This document shows positions 1 through 5,796 of a stretch of DNA of 5,874 bases, in pieces. The DNA comes from Gammaproteobacteria bacterium (GTDB taxonomy: Bacteria; Pseudomonadota; Gammaproteobacteria; UBA9214), in contig DAOVYA010000110.1 of assembly GCA_030635865.1 (NCBI GenBank), positions 1-5,874 on the forward strand. The letters run 5' to 3'. The first letter of the stretch is position 1. Each line of letters starts with the position of its first letter. The position numbers and the translations under genes were made by a program. The notes below the pieces were generated by a model that saw nothing but the letters and a program-made list of their open reading frames with translations, was not told where the DNA came from and ran no database searches.

Positions 1-31
1 ATATATGATGTTGAATACCCTTAAAATGTCC

Positions 32-73
32 CGTCATCGCGAGTCCACCCCCTTCGTTATTGCGAGTCCACCC
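32..73. repeat. Tandem fragments of a dispersed-repeat end
   Basis: Two short units precede the full palindromic repeat. CGTCATCGCGAG begins at 32 and CGTTATTGCGAG at 55, and the full repeat carries the same motif, CGTCATTGCGAG, from 76. The first two motifs are each followed by TCCACCCCC, which gives a period of 23 then 21 bases. They look like degenerate tandem copies of the repeat's outer end, left by slippage or repeated insertion. No gene is seen in 1-193. TAAAAT at 22-27 could be a -10 element for the next gene, but its -35 would fall at or beyond the window edge. Confidence 0.6.
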
Positions 74-164
74 CCCGTCATTGCGAGCGAAGCGTGGCAA
101 TCTCGTAAAGCTGGCAGCGGACCCTATGAGATTGCCGCGTCACTGCGTTCCTCGCAAAGACGGG
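74..164 (+). repeat. Palindromic dispersed repeat, copy 1 (REP/MITE-like)
   Basis: This 91-base element matches the reverse complement of 5649-5739 with nine mismatches and no gaps by hand alignment. Its ends are complementary: CCCGTCATTGCGAG (74-87) against CTCGCAAAGACGGG (151-164), with one mismatch. An inner stem pairs GGCAATCTC near 96-104 with GAGATTGCC near 128-136, and the loop contains CTGGCAGCGGA. The two arms differ in a fixed way: one has a short CGAAGC linker and the other a longer GAACGCAGTGAC-type linker, in both copies. GTCATTGCGAG-type palindromes are common intergenic repeats in many bacterial genomes. No coding capacity is seen, so any movement would need an enzyme supplied in trans. 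It lies just upstream of the ubiI ribosome binding site, in the likely leader of that gene. Confidence 0.85.
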
Positions 165-193
165 AATTTTTTCAAGGATATTCAACATCGTCT

Positions 194-1423
194 ATGAACC
201 AGTTTGAGGTCATCATTATCGGTGGGGGGATTGTCGGTGCAACGGCGGCCTGCGCGCTTGCACTGGAAGGTGTCGATGTGGCGCTGGTTGAGGCACGTGC
301 GCCATTGTCCGCTGAGCCGCCGACACGTGATCCGCGCATGTTCGCCATCACCCGTGCCTCAGAGCGTATTTTCAGGTCGCTGGGTGTATGGGAGGCGATC
401 GCGGCACAGGATGTCTGCGCATTCAGCGATATGGAAGTCTGGGATGCTGATGGCCCGGGTTTGATTCACTTTGATTGTGCTGAACTGGGTGAGCCGTGTC
501 TGGGTTACATTATCGAGCCGGGGATTATTCATTCCGCGCTCATGAACAGGCTGGATGCGCTTGACCGTGTCACCCTGTTTTGCCCGAACGCCTTCCAGGA
601 TATCCGCATCACTGACAGTTTGGCGGAAGTGCAGCTTGAAGACGGCCAGGTGTTGACCGCCGCGCTGGTGATGGCGGCAGATGGCGCGCATTCGCCGGTG
701 CGTGCAACCATGGGTATTGAAACGCACAGCCATGACTACCGGCAAAGCAGCCTGGTTGCGCTGGTAAAAACCGCTGATCCACATCTTGATACGGCCTGGC
801 AACGATTCCTGCCAGGCGGGCCGTTGGCTTTTTTGCCCATGAGCGACGGCTGGTGTTCCATTGTATGGACGCTGCCCTCGTCAGAGATAGACCGGGTACT
901 GGCATTGGACAAGCAGGTATTTCATGCAGAGCTGGCAACCGCGTTTGATTCACGGCTGGGTGCGATCGTCGATTCCGGGGAGCGTAAGGCCTACCCGCTA
1001 CACCGGGTACATGCCGACCACTATGTGCGTGCACGGCTCGCCCTCGTTGGGGATGCGGCGCACGCCATCCATCCACTGGCAGGCCAGGGCGTCAACCTGG
1101 GGCTGCTGGATGTCGCGGTCATCGCGGAAGTAATCGCCGCGGCCATCAATGCAGGCAAGGATCCAGGCGCCATCGCGGTGTTGCGCCGCTACGAGCGCTG
1201 GCGTCGCAGTGACAATCTGTTAATGATGGCTGCGATGGATGGATTGAATCGCCTGTTCAGCAATGCCGACCCCGCGCTGGGCTGGGTCCGTAATCTTGGA
1301 CTGTCGCTGGCCGGCCGTGTAACCCCGGGGCGTCACTTGTTGATGCGCCATGCCATGGGCCTGAGCGGTGATTTGCCTGCACGGGCACGGGAAGACCGGG
1401 CAGAGGACCCGGTACCTGCCTGA
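194..1423 (+). CDS. ubiI: UbiI/UbiH-family FAD-dependent ubiquinone-synthesis hydroxylase
   Basis: The gene encodes 409 residues, near the usual 390-410 of the family. These cytosolic or membrane-associated flavoprotein monooxygenases add hydroxyl groups to the aromatic ring during ubiquinone synthesis; UbiI acts at C5. The N-terminal FAD Rossmann motif GGGIVG is at residues 10-15, with acidic E33 at the end of strand 2. The DG motif (AADGAHSPVR) spans 161-170, and the second FAD motif (GDAAHAIHPLAGQG) spans 286-299. The C-terminal LFSN (354-357) and MGLSGDLP (388-395) resemble UbiI more than UbiH or UbiF. The gcvT neighbour, as in the E. coli ubiH-ubiI(visC)-gcvTHP order, also favours UbiI. 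The start at 194 gives a canonical N-terminus (MNQFEVIIIGGG) and has AAGGA at 174-178, a rather long 15 bases upstream. An in-frame ATG at 5 would translate through the repeat and is unlikely. Family is certain; the UbiI assignment over UbiH or UbiF is probable. Confidence 0.85.
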   Translation: MNQFEVIIIGGGIVGATAACALALEGVDVALVEARAPLSAEPPTRDPRMFAITRASERIFRSLGVWEAIAAQDVCAFSDMEVWDADGPGLIHFDCAELGEPCLGYIIEPGIIHSALMNRLDALDRVTLFCPNAFQDIRITDSLAEVQLEDGQVLTAALVMAADGAHSPVRATMGIETHSHDYRQSSLVALVKTADPHLDTAWQRFLPGGPLAFLPMSDGWCSIVWTLPSSEIDRVLALDKQVFHAELATAFDSRLGAIVDSGERKAYPLHRVHADHYVRARLALVGDAAHAIHPLAGQGVNLGLLDVAVIAEVIAAAINAGKDPGAIAVLRRYERWRRSDNLLMMAAMDGLNRLFSNADPALGWVRNLGLSLAGRVTPGRHLLMRHAMGLSGDLPARAREDRAEDPVPA

Positions 1424-1519
1424 TCTGTAGCAGCGTGCTGGCGCGGATACCGCATGGCGGCTATATAACACCTTGTTATTACTGAATAAATTAGTATCTG
1501 CCCAAAAACGCTGTAATTT

Positions 1520-1659
1520 CTCTCGCAAAGCTTCCGCTCCTGCTCACGCCCCTTACCTACATCCCTGTAGGCAAAGACGCCAAGACGCCAAGAAATAAAT
1601 ATTAATATGTATTTATAACAATAGCTTATAACTTTGCGTTCTTTGCGTCTTTGCGAGAG
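1520..1659. repeat. Palindromic intergenic repeat of the GCAAAGACGC type
   Basis: The outer ends form a perfect 11-bp inverted repeat: CTCTCGCAAAG (1520-1530) and CTTTGCGAGAG (1649-1659). A nested imperfect pairing joins 1571-1592 (GCAAAGACGCCAAGACGCCA...) to 1632-1654, whose reverse complement begins GCAAAGACGCAAAGAACG. A small hairpin CCTACA-TCCC-TGTAGG sits at 1556-1571, and the centre (1593-1631) is very AT-rich. Sequences built of CTTTGCGTCTTTGCGAGAG are common intergenic repeats in many unrelated bacterial genomes. It has no coding capacity. With the T-rich tract at 1660-1670 it could also act as a transcription end after ubiI, but this is inference. Confidence 0.7.
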
Positions 1660-1706
1660 TTTTTCTTTTTGGATAGATGCTAATAAATTCCACCCATCGT
1701 TTCTCT

Positions 1707-1759
1707 CGTCCCGTATATCTATTTATATAGGCGGTTGCCTGGCCGGTTTGTACGGGACG
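1707..1759. repeat. 9-bp perfect inverted repeat upstream of riboswitch
   Basis: CGTCCCGTA (1707-1715) and TACGGGACG (1751-1759) are exact reverse complements separated by 35 bases. The interval contains an AT-rich block (TATATCTATTTATATA, 1714-1729) and then a GC-rich one. It could be the remnant of a repeat, a structured RNA, or a protein-binding site ahead of the gcv promoter. Nothing in the sequence decides between these. Confidence 0.4.
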
Positions 1760-1811
1760 GGCCCTGTGCTTCGCAAGGTGATGACGCTGGCGGCATAACC
1801 CTCCTGAAATA

Positions 1812-1840
1812 TGGAACTCGTCCGCTGGCAGGGGTATATT
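1812..1840 (+). promoter_or_regulatory. Weak candidate sigma70-type promoter for the gcv operon
   Basis: TATATT at 1835-1840 is a fair -10 element, with TGGAAC at 1812-1817 as a poor -35 at 17-base spacing. Initiation about 7 bases downstream (around 1847) would place the start just ahead of the riboswitch leader, which is why I favour it over the AT-rich block at 1714-1729. The -35 match is weak, so an activator or a different start site is quite possible. Confidence 0.25.
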
Positions 1841-1853
1841 TGCGCCTCAACGT

Positions 1854-2038
1854 AACTCTGCTGCGGGAGAGGGTCCGGGCCAGGCGGTCAGGACGGCCGA
1901 AGGCGCAACCCGCCCGGAAACGCTCAGGCAAAAGGACTGTAGCAGTAGTTGACTCTGGAGAGCGGCCGTAAAGCGGTCCACCGAAGGGGACAGGCCCGCC
2001 ATATGGGGAGGCTGACTCTCTCAGGTCACAGGACAGAG
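1854..2038 (+). promoter_or_regulatory. Tandem glycine riboswitch (gcvT element, two aptamers)
   Basis: Two consecutive glycine aptamers precede gcvT. Aptamer 1 (about 1858-1945) has closing stem CTGCT/AGCAG (1858-1862 with 1941-1945), the core GGCCGAAGGCGCAA (1895-1908) and the signature CTCAGGCAAAAGGAC (1923-1937). Aptamer 2 (about 1953-2038) has closing stem CTCTG/CAGAG (1953-1957 with 2034-2038), GAGAG (1958-1962) pairing CTCTC (2018-2022), the core CCACCGAAGGGGACA (1978-1992) and a variant signature, CTCTCAGGTCACAGGAC. The short linker (1946-1952) can pair with the leader: AACT (1854-1857) with AGTT (1947-1950), as expected of the leader-linker helix known in tandem glycine riboswitches. 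In aptamer 1, GAGAG (1867-1871) faces CGCTC (1921-1925), leaving one A-G mismatch. In this family glycine usually switches expression on; the downstream terminator fits that, but direction is inferred. Confidence 0.95.
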
Positions 2039-2039
2039 G

Positions 2040-2074
2040 GGCGGCGGATGGCGCAGGCTACCGCCGCCTTTTTT
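2040..2074 (+). terminator. Intrinsic terminator, expression platform of the glycine riboswitch
   Basis: A perfect 8-bp GC stem, GGCGGCGG (2040-2047) with CCGCCGCC (2061-2068), has a 13-base loop and is followed by six T residues (2069-2074). It lies directly after aptamer 2 and 36 bases before the gcvT start. The stem can be extended downward by A-U and G-U pairs between 2035-2039 and the T run. This extension would consume the 3' strand of the aptamer 2 closing stem (2034-2038). Glycine-stabilised closing stem and full terminator are therefore partly exclusive, which suggests antitermination on glycine binding. Confidence 0.85.
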
Positions 2075-2110
2075 ATTGCCTGGAAAATAACGATAGAGAA
2101 CCTGACGATT

Positions 2111-3202
2111 ATGAGTAACCGAACACCCTTATATGATGAACATGTTGCCGATGGCGGCAAGCTGGTTGATTTTGCCGGCTGGGAAATGCCGATCAATTAC
2201 GGTTCGCAGATCGAAGAGCACAACCAGGTACGCAAGGACGCCGGTATGTTTGATGTCTCGCATATGACAGTTGTGGACCTGGAGGGTGACCGGACCCGTG
2301 AATTTCTACGCCACCTGCTGGCCAATAATATCGATCGCCTGAAGGACAGTGGCAAGGCGCTCTACAGTTGTATGCTGAATGAGGCGGGTGGTGTTATCGA
2401 TGACCTGATCGTATATTTCCTGCGGGACGATTTTTTTCGTATGGTGGTCAATGCCGGGACCCGCGAAAAGGATATTGCCTGGCTGGAAAAACAGGCAACA
2501 GCGTTCTCGGTGAGCATCAGCGAGCGCCCGGAACTTGCCATGATCGCGGTGCAGGGTCCCAGTGCACGTGATAAGACCCTCCCGTTACTTGCGGATTCTG
2601 TGCGGTCAGCCGCCAGTGAACTGAAACCGTTTTTTGGCGTGTTTGACGGAGACTGGTTTATTGCCCGCACCGGTTATACCGGTGAAGACGGTTTTGAAAT
2701 CATATTGCCGGCCGCCGAGGCGGCCGGTTTCTGGCAACGCCTGCGTGACGCCGGTGTTAAACCTGTCGGGCTGGGTGCCAGGGACACCCTGCGGCTGGAG
2801 GCCGGCATGAACCTGTACGGTTCGGATATGGATGAATCGATTTCACCGCTGGAAGCGGCACTCGGCTGGACAGTCGCCTGGGAACCGGCAGAGCGCGATT
2901 TTATCGGGCGTGCTGCGATCGAGAAACAGCGTGAGCAAGGTGTAAAACAAAAACTGGTCGGCCTGTTACTGGAAGGCAAGGGCGTATTGCGTAATCACCA
3001 GAAGGTCATCGCCGGGGCCGGCGCCGAAGGTGAAATCACCAGCGGCAGTTTTTCACCTACCTTGCAGCGCGCGATTGCGTTTGCCCGTGTCCCTGCGGAT
3101 GCCGGTGATACTTGCCAGGTGGATGTCCGCGGCAAGTTGCTGACAGCCCGGGTTGTCAAGCCGCCGTTCGTCCGCAACGGCGAAGCACAAATCGAACTTT
3201 GA
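2111..3202 (+). CDS. gcvT: Glycine cleavage system T protein (aminomethyltransferase)
   Basis: The gene encodes 363 residues, against 364 for E. coli GcvT, and aligns with it essentially end to end. In the cytosol it releases ammonia from the aminomethyl group carried on GcvH-lipoamide and transfers the one-carbon unit to tetrahydrofolate, giving 5,10-methylenetetrahydrofolate. Recognisable blocks are [18 protein letters not shown] (20-37), [12 protein letters not shown] (46-57), [10 protein letters not shown] (93-102) containing the D97/D98 pair that includes the family's catalytic Asp, MIAVQGP (144-150), [11 protein letters not shown] (187-197), [18 protein letters not shown] (220-237) and [10 protein letters not shown] (309-318). 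The start [11 protein letters not shown] matches the family N-terminus. The ribosome binding site is weak (AGAGAA, 2095-2100). An in-frame ATG at 2048 lies in the terminator loop and is rejected. It is the first gene behind the glycine riboswitch, 51 bases ahead of gcvH. Confidence 0.98.
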   Translation: MSNRTPLYDEHVADGGKLVDFAGWEMPINYGSQIEEHNQVRKDAGMFDVSHMTVVDLEGDRTREFLRHLLANNIDRLKDSGKALYSCMLNEAGGVIDDLIVYFLRDDFFRMVVNAGTREKDIAWLEKQATAFSVSISERPELAMIAVQGPSARDKTLPLLADSVRSAASELKPFFGVFDGDWFIARTGYTGEDGFEIILPAAEAAGFWQRLRDAGVKPVGLGARDTLRLEAGMNLYGSDMDESISPLEAALGWTVAWEPAERDFIGRAAIEKQREQGVKQKLVGLLLEGKGVLRNHQKVIAGAGAEGEITSGSFSPTLQRAIAFARVPADAGDTCQVDVRGKLLTARVVKPPFVRNGEAQIEL

Positions 3203-3253
3203 GCCAGCTGGCAGTCTTTACAACCACGAAACAATTGAACAAGTGAGGCAATT

Positions 3254-3649
3254 ATGAGCAACATTCCTGTCGATTTGAAATATGCAAAGACCCACGAATG
3301 GGCACGGGTCAATGATGATGGCTCCGTTACAGTCGGTATTTCTGACAATGCACAGGACCAGTTGGGTGACATGGTGTATATCGAGGTACCGGAAGTCGGG
3401 CAGACGGTGACTGCTGAAGAGGCCTGTGCGGTCATAGAATCTGTCAAGGCGGCTTCAGATGTGTATGCGCCGATTGGCGGTGAAATCGTTGAAGTCAACG
3501 CCAGTCTTTCCGATACACCCGAGACGGTAAACCAGGATGCCTACGGTGAAGGCTGGATATTCCGTCTCCAGCCAACTGACAAGGGCGAGTTGGATGCCTT
3601 GATGGATGCCGACGGATACCAGGAATTTATTGATTCTGAAGAACACTGA
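3254..3649 (+). CDS. gcvH: Glycine cleavage system H protein (lipoyl carrier)
   Basis: The gene encodes 131 residues, the normal length. GcvH carries a lipoyl arm that accepts the aminomethyl group from the P-protein, presents it to GcvT, and is reoxidised by dihydrolipoyl dehydrogenase. The lipoylation motif [13 protein letters not shown] spans 61-73, with K65 the modified lysine. The THEWARV block (13-19), the [19 protein letters not shown] block (28-46) and the C-terminal EGWIFRL are typical. GAGG at 3245-3248 lies 5 bases before the ATG, supporting the start. The gap to gcvPA is 42 bases with no terminator or clear promoter, so the genes should share a transcript. Confidence 0.98.
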   Translation: MSNIPVDLKYAKTHEWARVNDDGSVTVGISDNAQDQLGDMVYIEVPEVGQTVTAEEACAVIESVKAASDVYAPIGGEIVEVNASLSDTPETVNQDAYGEGWIFRLQPTDKGELDALMDADGYQEFIDSEEH

Positions 3650-3691
3650 TTCCGGGAATAATCAATACAAACCAAAGATTCTCCAGAGACT

Positions 3692-5092
3692 ATGCCTTTT
3701 ATACCCCATACAGAAAGTGATGTGCGTGACATGCTGGACGCAATCGGCGTGCAGGATGTTGAAGACCTGTTTGATGAGATTCCAGCCAGCCTGCGCATCG
3801 GCGAGTTGTCCGGTGTGCCGGATGGCCTGAACGAGCAGGAAATTACGCGCCTGATGGTGGAGCGTGCCGAGGCCGATGGCCGTCCGTTGTGTTTTATGGG
3901 GGCGGGTGCCTATGAGCATCACATCCCGGCCGCAGTCTGGGAACTGACGACGCGTGGCGAGTTTTACACGGCCTATACGCCCTACCAGGCCGAGGCCAGC
4001 CAGGGCACGCTGCAACTGCTCTATGAATTCCAGACCATGATGGCCGGGCTGACCGGTATGGATGTCTCCAATGCCTCGCTCTATGACGGTGCTTCCGGTA
4101 TGGCCGAGGCCGTGCTGATGGCTGTGCGTTCCAATCGCAAGTCGAAGTCAAAACGTATCCTGGTACCAACCGCGGTGCATCCGCAGTATCGCAATACCAC
4201 GCATACTATAGTCAACAATCAGGGTGTTGAGCTGGTTGAAGTTCCTTACAACTCCGAGGGTGGTCACACCTCGCTTGACTCCCTGCAGCAATTCGAGGGT
4301 GAGGATTTTGCGGCGCTGGTCATTCAGCAACCGAATTTCTTCGGTATTCTTGAGGAGGTCGATGCCCTGACCGAGTGGGCGCACAAACAGGGCGCACTGG
4401 TAATCGCGGTGGCAAACCCGACTTCACTGGCCTTGCTGACGCCACCGGGTGAATGGGGCGACAGCGGCGCTGATATTGCTTGTGGAGAAGGTCAGCCATT
4501 AGGTGTGCCGATGATGGCGGGTGGCCCGTATTTTGGATTCATTTGCTGCAAGCAGGCGCTGGTGCGCCAGTTACCGGGGCGTATATGTGGCCGCACGACT
4601 GATCGTGATAACCGGGTCGGTTACACGCTTACGCTGCAGGCACGCGAACAACATATCCGCCGCTCCAGGGCGACTTCCAATATATGTACCAACCAGGGTC
4701 TGCTGGTGACGGCGGCAACGATATACATGTCCTTGCTGGGCGCTGATGGTTTGAAGCGGGTGGCCCAGGCCTGTCATGCCAACACCCGCAAACTGGTAAC
4801 GGCACTCACTGCCGGTGAATACGTCGAACCGATGTTCAATCGGCCATATTTTCATGAGACGGTACTGCGCTTTGCGTTGCCGCTGGACAAAATAATGCGG
4901 CCGCTGCACGCGCATAACCTGCTGCCGGGATACGTACTCTCGAATGACTACCCGGAACTGGGTGATGCGCTACTCGTATGTGCCACCGAGACCCGGACGG
5001 ATGCCGATATTAAAACCTATGCAAGTCATCTGGGCCGGATTATTGAATCGCAAACCGCGGCGGGTTGCCCGGTAGAACCAAAAATGGCGTGA
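3692..5092 (+). CDS. gcvPA: Glycine dehydrogenase (decarboxylating) subunit 1, P-protein N-terminal half
   Basis: The gene encodes 466 residues, slightly long but normal for the N-terminal subunit of a split P-protein. With GcvPB it forms the PLP enzyme that decarboxylates glycine and passes the aminomethyl group to lipoyl-GcvH. The PLP-binding lysine belongs to the GcvPB half, so this subunit alone is not expected to be active. Typical blocks are [15 protein letters not shown] (1-15), [13 protein letters not shown] (68-80), [15 protein letters not shown] (94-108), [14 protein letters not shown] (127-140), [19 protein letters not shown] (265-283), [11 protein letters not shown] (294-304) and [19 protein letters not shown] (314-332). 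The start matches the family N-terminus, although the only Shine-Dalgarno candidate is poor and close (AGAG, 3685-3688). No frameshift or internal stop is seen. tpx, not gcvPB, follows after 47 bases. Confidence 0.97.
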   Translation: MPFIPHTESDVRDMLDAIGVQDVEDLFDEIPASLRIGELSGVPDGLNEQEITRLMVERAEADGRPLCFMGAGAYEHHIPAAVWELTTRGEFYTAYTPYQAEASQGTLQLLYEFQTMMAGLTGMDVSNASLYDGASGMAEAVLMAVRSNRKSKSKRILVPTAVHPQYRNTTHTIVNNQGVELVEVPYNSEGGHTSLDSLQQFEGEDFAALVIQQPNFFGILEEVDALTEWAHKQGALVIAVANPTSLALLTPPGEWGDSGADIACGEGQPLGVPMMAGGPYFGFICCKQALVRQLPGRICGRTTDRDNRVGYTLTLQAREQHIRRSRATSNICTNQGLLVTAATIYMSLLGADGLKRVAQACHANTRKLVTALTAGEYVEPMFNRPYFHETVLRFALPLDKIMRPLHAHNLLPGYVLSNDYPELGDALLVCATETRTDADIKTYASHLGRIIESQTAAGCPVEPKMA

Positions 5093-5139
5093 CAGCCGAT
5101 TACCGTAGAGCGACGATTGCAACAGACGGGGGAGACAAC

Positions 5140-5637
5140 ATGGCAATAGTAACCTTGCAGGGGAATACATGTAATACCAATGGTGATTTACCCGCCGTTG
5201 GCAGTGCCGCGCCGGATTTTCACCTGGTTGATGGCAAGCTGAATGACGTACACCTTGCCGACTACAGCGGCAAAAAGAAAATTCTGAACATTGTACCCAG
5301 CCTGGATACGCCGACCTGTGCGACTTCAGCGAAGAAGTTTGATGAGCACGCAGCCGGCCGGGATGATGTGGTGGTGTTGGTGGTTTCCTCGGACCTGCCG
5401 TTTGCGCAGGGGCGGTTCTGCGGCGCTGAAGGCCTGGAGAATGTTGTTCCCCTGTCGCTGATGCGTACCCGAGGTTTTGCGAAGGACTACGGTGTATTGA
5501 TCACCGATGGCCCGCTGGCAGGCATCACAGCCAGGGCTGTTGTGGTGATCGATGAAAACGACCAGGTGGTGTATACACAGCTGGTGCAGGAAATTGCCGA
5601 TGAACCGGACTACGATGCAGCGCTGGCCGCCTTGTAA
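5140..5637 (+). CDS. tpx: Thiol peroxidase (Tpx, atypical 2-Cys peroxiredoxin)
   Basis: The gene encodes 165 residues, against 168 for E. coli Tpx. Tpx enzymes reduce hydrogen peroxide and organic hydroperoxides using thioredoxin. The peroxidatic cysteine is C60 in [15 protein letters not shown] (53-67), and the resolving cysteine is C94 in [16 protein letters not shown] (87-102); the spacing equals that of E. coli C61 and C95. The C-terminal block [10 protein letters not shown] (131-140) contains the conserved active-site-region arginine R132, and the protein ends [11 protein letters not shown] as in the family. There is no signal peptide. The ATG at 5140 is favoured over an in-frame ATG at 5065, which overlaps gcvPA. 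GGAG at 5131-5134, in a longer G-rich tract, lies 5 bases before it. No clear promoter or terminator lies between gcvPA and tpx, so glycine-controlled co-transcription is likely. Placement between the two P-protein subunit genes is unusual. Confidence 0.97.
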   Translation: MAIVTLQGNTCNTNGDLPAVGSAAPDFHLVDGKLNDVHLADYSGKKKILNIVPSLDTPTCATSAKKFDEHAAGRDDVVVLVVSSDLPFAQGRFCGAEGLENVVPLSLMRTRGFAKDYGVLITDGPLAGITARAVVVIDENDQVVYTQLVQEIADEPDYDAALAAL

Positions 5638-5648
5638 AATTAAAAACC

Positions 5649-5739
5649 CCTGTCATTGCGAGGAACGCAGTGACGCGGCAATCTCATCAAGTCCGCTGCC
5701 AGCTTCATGAGATTGCCGCGCTTCGCTCGCAATGACAGG
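5649..5739 (-). repeat. Palindromic dispersed repeat, copy 2 (inverted relative to copy 1)
   Basis: The reverse complement of this stretch matches 74-164 at 82 of 91 positions by hand count. Its outer arms are better preserved than in copy 1: AACCCCTGTCATTGCGAG (5645-5662) and CTCGCAATGACAGGGGTT (5726-5743) are a perfect 18-bp inverted repeat. A second perfect stem pairs CGCGGCAATCTCAT (5674-5687) with ATGAGATTGCCGCG (5707-5720). An asymmetric internal loop (5663-5673 against 5721-5725) lies between them. The element fills most of the 159-base gap between tpx and gcvPB and carries no gene. Confidence 0.9.
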
Positions 5740-5742
5740 GGT

Positions 5743-5748
5743 TATAAT
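5743..5748 (+). promoter_or_regulatory. Perfect TATAAT -10 candidate ahead of gcvPB
   Basis: TATAAT begins at the last base of the repeat-2 outer arm, 54 bases before the gcvPB start. No good -35 is present: at 17-base spacing the hexamer is GCTTCG (5720-5725), and there is no extended -10 TG. If used, it would give gcvPB its own transcription start near 5755. It may be a chance product of the AT-rich repeat flank. Confidence 0.25.
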
Positions 5749-5796
5749 TTCGTTCCCGCAGACAGAATATTTACTATGATTAACCTGGGTGTATAA

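Larger units (their letters stand above)
1424..1857. other. Gene-less interval between ubiI and the glycine riboswitch
   Basis: No convincing gene is seen. From 1424 to 1519 the sequence becomes AT-rich after a GC-rich start, and I see neither a strong terminator for ubiI nor a conserved element. From 1520 to 1659 there is a palindromic repeat, followed by a T-rich tract (1660-1670). A 9-bp inverted repeat lies at 1707-1759, and a weak promoter candidate lies just before the riboswitch. Short open frames here lack ribosome binding sites, and those reaching further overlap the structured riboswitch. Confidence 0.7.
5641..5750. terminator. Possible terminator or attenuator formed by repeat copy 2
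   Basis: The nested 18-bp and 14-bp stems would form a very stable RNA hairpin starting only a few bases after the tpx stop. On the + strand it is followed by TTATAATTT, a broken U tract, so termination would be partial at best. On the - strand the arm is followed by TTTTTAATTTT, a better tract. It may simply be a 3' stabilising hairpin for the gcvT-tpx message. The effect on gcvPB expression is inferred. Confidence 0.35.

Noticed and set aside
74..164. Reading repeat copy 1 as a CRISPR unit or terminator of an upstream gene
   Set aside because: There are no regularly spaced repeats with unique spacers, and no T run follows a perfect stem; the match to copy 2 identifies it as a dispersed palindromic element.
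5..193. N-terminal extension of the ubiI frame to an ATG at 5
   Set aside because: It would translate through the palindromic repeat and add 63 residues ahead of a canonical family N-terminus (MNQFEVIIIGGG at 194).
359..1076. Long minus-strand open frames inside ubiI (147 and 155 codons)
   Set aside because: Antisense shadows of a well-supported gene, with low-complexity, unrecognisable translations and no start signals.
1719..1971. Short open frames on both strands over the riboswitch
   Set aside because: No ribosome binding site or recognisable protein, and the bases are constrained by a known RNA structure.
1949..2110. N-terminal extension of gcvT from 1949, or from ATG 2048
   Set aside because: This stretch is the riboswitch second aptamer and terminator; the protein aligns with E. 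coli GcvT from the ATG at 2111.
3203..3212. Perfect 10-base palindrome GCCAGCTGGC right after the gcvT stop
   Set aside because: Too short and without a loop or T run to be a terminator; chance occurrence is likely.
3233..3253. AATTG/CAATT hairpin that would place the gcvH ribosome binding site in its loop
   Set aside because: Only five mostly A-U pairs with an 11-base loop; too weak to claim translational control.
2995..3498. Minus-strand 167-codon frame across gcvT-gcvH
   Set aside because: It overlaps two certain genes on the other strand and resembles no known protein.
5065..5139. Longer tpx starting at ATG 5065
   Set aside because: It overlaps gcvPA and adds 25 residues absent from the family; ATG 5140 has a good ribosome binding site and family-like N-terminus.
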